Shown: positions 63,383 through 64,000 of the stretch, piece after piece
How the letters are laid out: every line of letters starts with the position of its first letter
Position numbering within the stretch: position 1 is the first letter of the stretch
Assembly (NCBI RefSeq): GCF_963666745.1
Contig: NZ_OY762961.1
Span: forward strand, 2,911,274 to 2,975,273
DNA length: 64,000 nucleotides
Direction: 5' to 3'
Origin: an uncultured Desulfuromonas sp.
Lineage (GTDB): Bacteria; Desulfobacterota; Desulfuromonadia; Desulfuromonadales; Desulfuromonadaceae
Position numbers and translations under genes: made by a program
The notes under the pieces: generated by a model
The model's database searches: none
The model's input: the letters and a program-made list of their open reading frames with translations, nothing else
Told to the model about the DNA's origin: nothing

Positions 63383-64000
63383 TTAGGCATCGGCCGAAAC
63401 AGTGCGTGAAGGCACCAGCGCATTCACCGCGCTGAACACGGCCAGGTTGGCAAACACGCCGACCAGCAAACCGTCAAAGCCACCGGGACTGCCAAGCACC
63501 ACATTCCACACATAGACGCCGACAAGTCCGGCGACAGCGCCACCGACAAAGGCCCGTTTCGTCGCGTGGTAGCCCAATAATGTCGCCGCCAGCGGCACCA
63601 AAATGATCGGCGACCAGAAGTTGTAGGCATAAATCAGGATATCGAGCAGACTTTGAATGCGGATGGCAAAAATAATGGCCAGACCTCCGGTCACCAGCGT
63701 CGCCAAACGCGCCCACAACAGGCCGCGCTGCTCACTGAGCTTTTCCTTACGTAACGGATTGACGATGTCGTTGACGAATGCCACCGAGGCACTGTTGAGA
63801 AACGAATCCGCCGACGACATGACCACGGCGATAATCCCGGCAATGACCAGACCACGCAGACCAATGGGCAGGGTCGACTGCACCACATAGGGAATCGCCT
63901 GGTTGGGATCAATTTGTGGATTGAGCGCCAGGGCGACCAGTCCAAGGCTGCCGGAAATGGCAAAGAACGGGATAGAAAAAATACCGCTCATAAACGTTCC
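63383..64000 (-). CDS. Sodium:solute symporter family protein (partial, N-terminus outside window)
   Basis: The last ~205 residues of a membrane transporter; the frame is open to the window edge. About five membrane helices are visible, and IIAVVMSSADSFLNSASVAFVNDIV is the signature of the SSS family (key part SSADSFLNS). The substrate is unknown. Since cytosine permeases usually belong to another family (NCS1), a nucleobase substrate is only suggested by the adjacent codA-like gene. The C-terminus ends VPSRTVSADA. Confidence 0.85.
   Translation of the reverse strand, partial: GTFMSGIFSIPFFAISGSLGLVALALNPQIDPNQAIPYVVQSTLPIGLRGLVIAGIIAVVMSSADSFLNSASVAFVNDIVNPLRKEKLSEQRGLLWARLATLVTGGLAIIFAIRIQSLLDILIYAYNFWSPIILVPLAATLLGYHATKRAFVGGAVAGLVGVYVWNVVLGSPGGFDGLLVGVFANLAVFSAVNALVPSRTVSADA

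Overview
The window looks like a chromosome segment of a Desulfuromonadales-type bacterium (Desulfuromonas, Geobacter or Pelobacter relatives). This is inferred from gene content only: a triheme c7-type cytochrome, a GlcD/GlcF-type oxidase pair, a methylmalonyl-CoA (propionyl-CoA) gene set, futalosine-pathway menaquinone genes, type IV minor pilins with a large PilY1, tandem outer-membrane porins and many two-component and c-di-GMP signalling genes. Base composition looks moderate and even. I saw no insertion sequence, prophage, CRISPR array or rRNA operon.

Layout. 1-8.5 kb (minus strand): the N-terminal part of uvrB, a SprA-type metalloprotease-like gene, a ~1 kb non-coding stretch full of inverted repeats, then cysS, glnS, ispF, ispD and carD. 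8.7-20.5 kb: a TPR membrane protein, panE, a PP-loop thiouridylase-like gene, a triheme cytochrome, glcF/glcD-like oxidase genes, radA, a small membrane protein, radC and a sensor kinase/sigma-54 activator pair. 20.6-28.5 kb: a minor pilin operon (two FimT/GspH, PilW, PilV, PilX, PilY1, one small exported protein). 28.5-33.5 kb: a VCBS-repeat exported protein and two paralogous porins. 33.6-44.6 kb: methylmalonyl-CoA epimerase, a zinc-ribbon protein, a biotin-dependent carboxylase and carboxyltransferase, an XRE-cupin regulator, cobalamin adenosyltransferase, methylmalonyl-CoA mutase and MeaB. 44.7-50.4 kb: an unknown protein, mqnB, mqnD, a small siroheme/4Fe-4S reductase-like protein, serA and a small Cys-rich protein. 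50.5-52.1 kb: DAHP synthase behind an attenuator-type leader, divergent from tRNA-Phe. 52.3-64 kb: an HDOD-histidine kinase, a REC-PAS-GGDEF-EAL protein, an NlpC/P60 lipoprotein, an unusual subtilase, an exported acetolactate decarboxylase, a cytosine-deaminase-like amidohydrolase and the end of a sodium:solute symporter.

How they work together. The 33.6-44.6 kb block supplies interconversion of propionyl-CoA and succinyl-CoA: carboxylation, epimerisation, B12-dependent mutation, plus cofactor synthesis and mutase repair. Copies or near-copies of the octamer TGTATACA lie in intergenic regions of this block and again before the siroheme-type gene, suggesting a shared regulator; the XRE-cupin protein encoded within the block is the obvious candidate.

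The strongest new observation is upstream of the DAHP synthase gene. A 29-codon reading frame (51736-51825, minus strand) with a good ribosome binding site has eight Phe, two Tyr and one Trp codon in its first 18 codons. It is followed by a Rho-independent terminator and by a 10-base segment that can pair with part of the leader and block that terminator. This is the arrangement of a classical translation-coupled attenuator, and it stands head to head with tRNA-Phe. Other points of note are a subtilase with a membrane helix and a lipoprotein-like signal between its propeptide and catalytic domain, and a PilY1 with a possible CUB-like insert. Start sites were adjusted where a ribosome binding site and family length argued for it.
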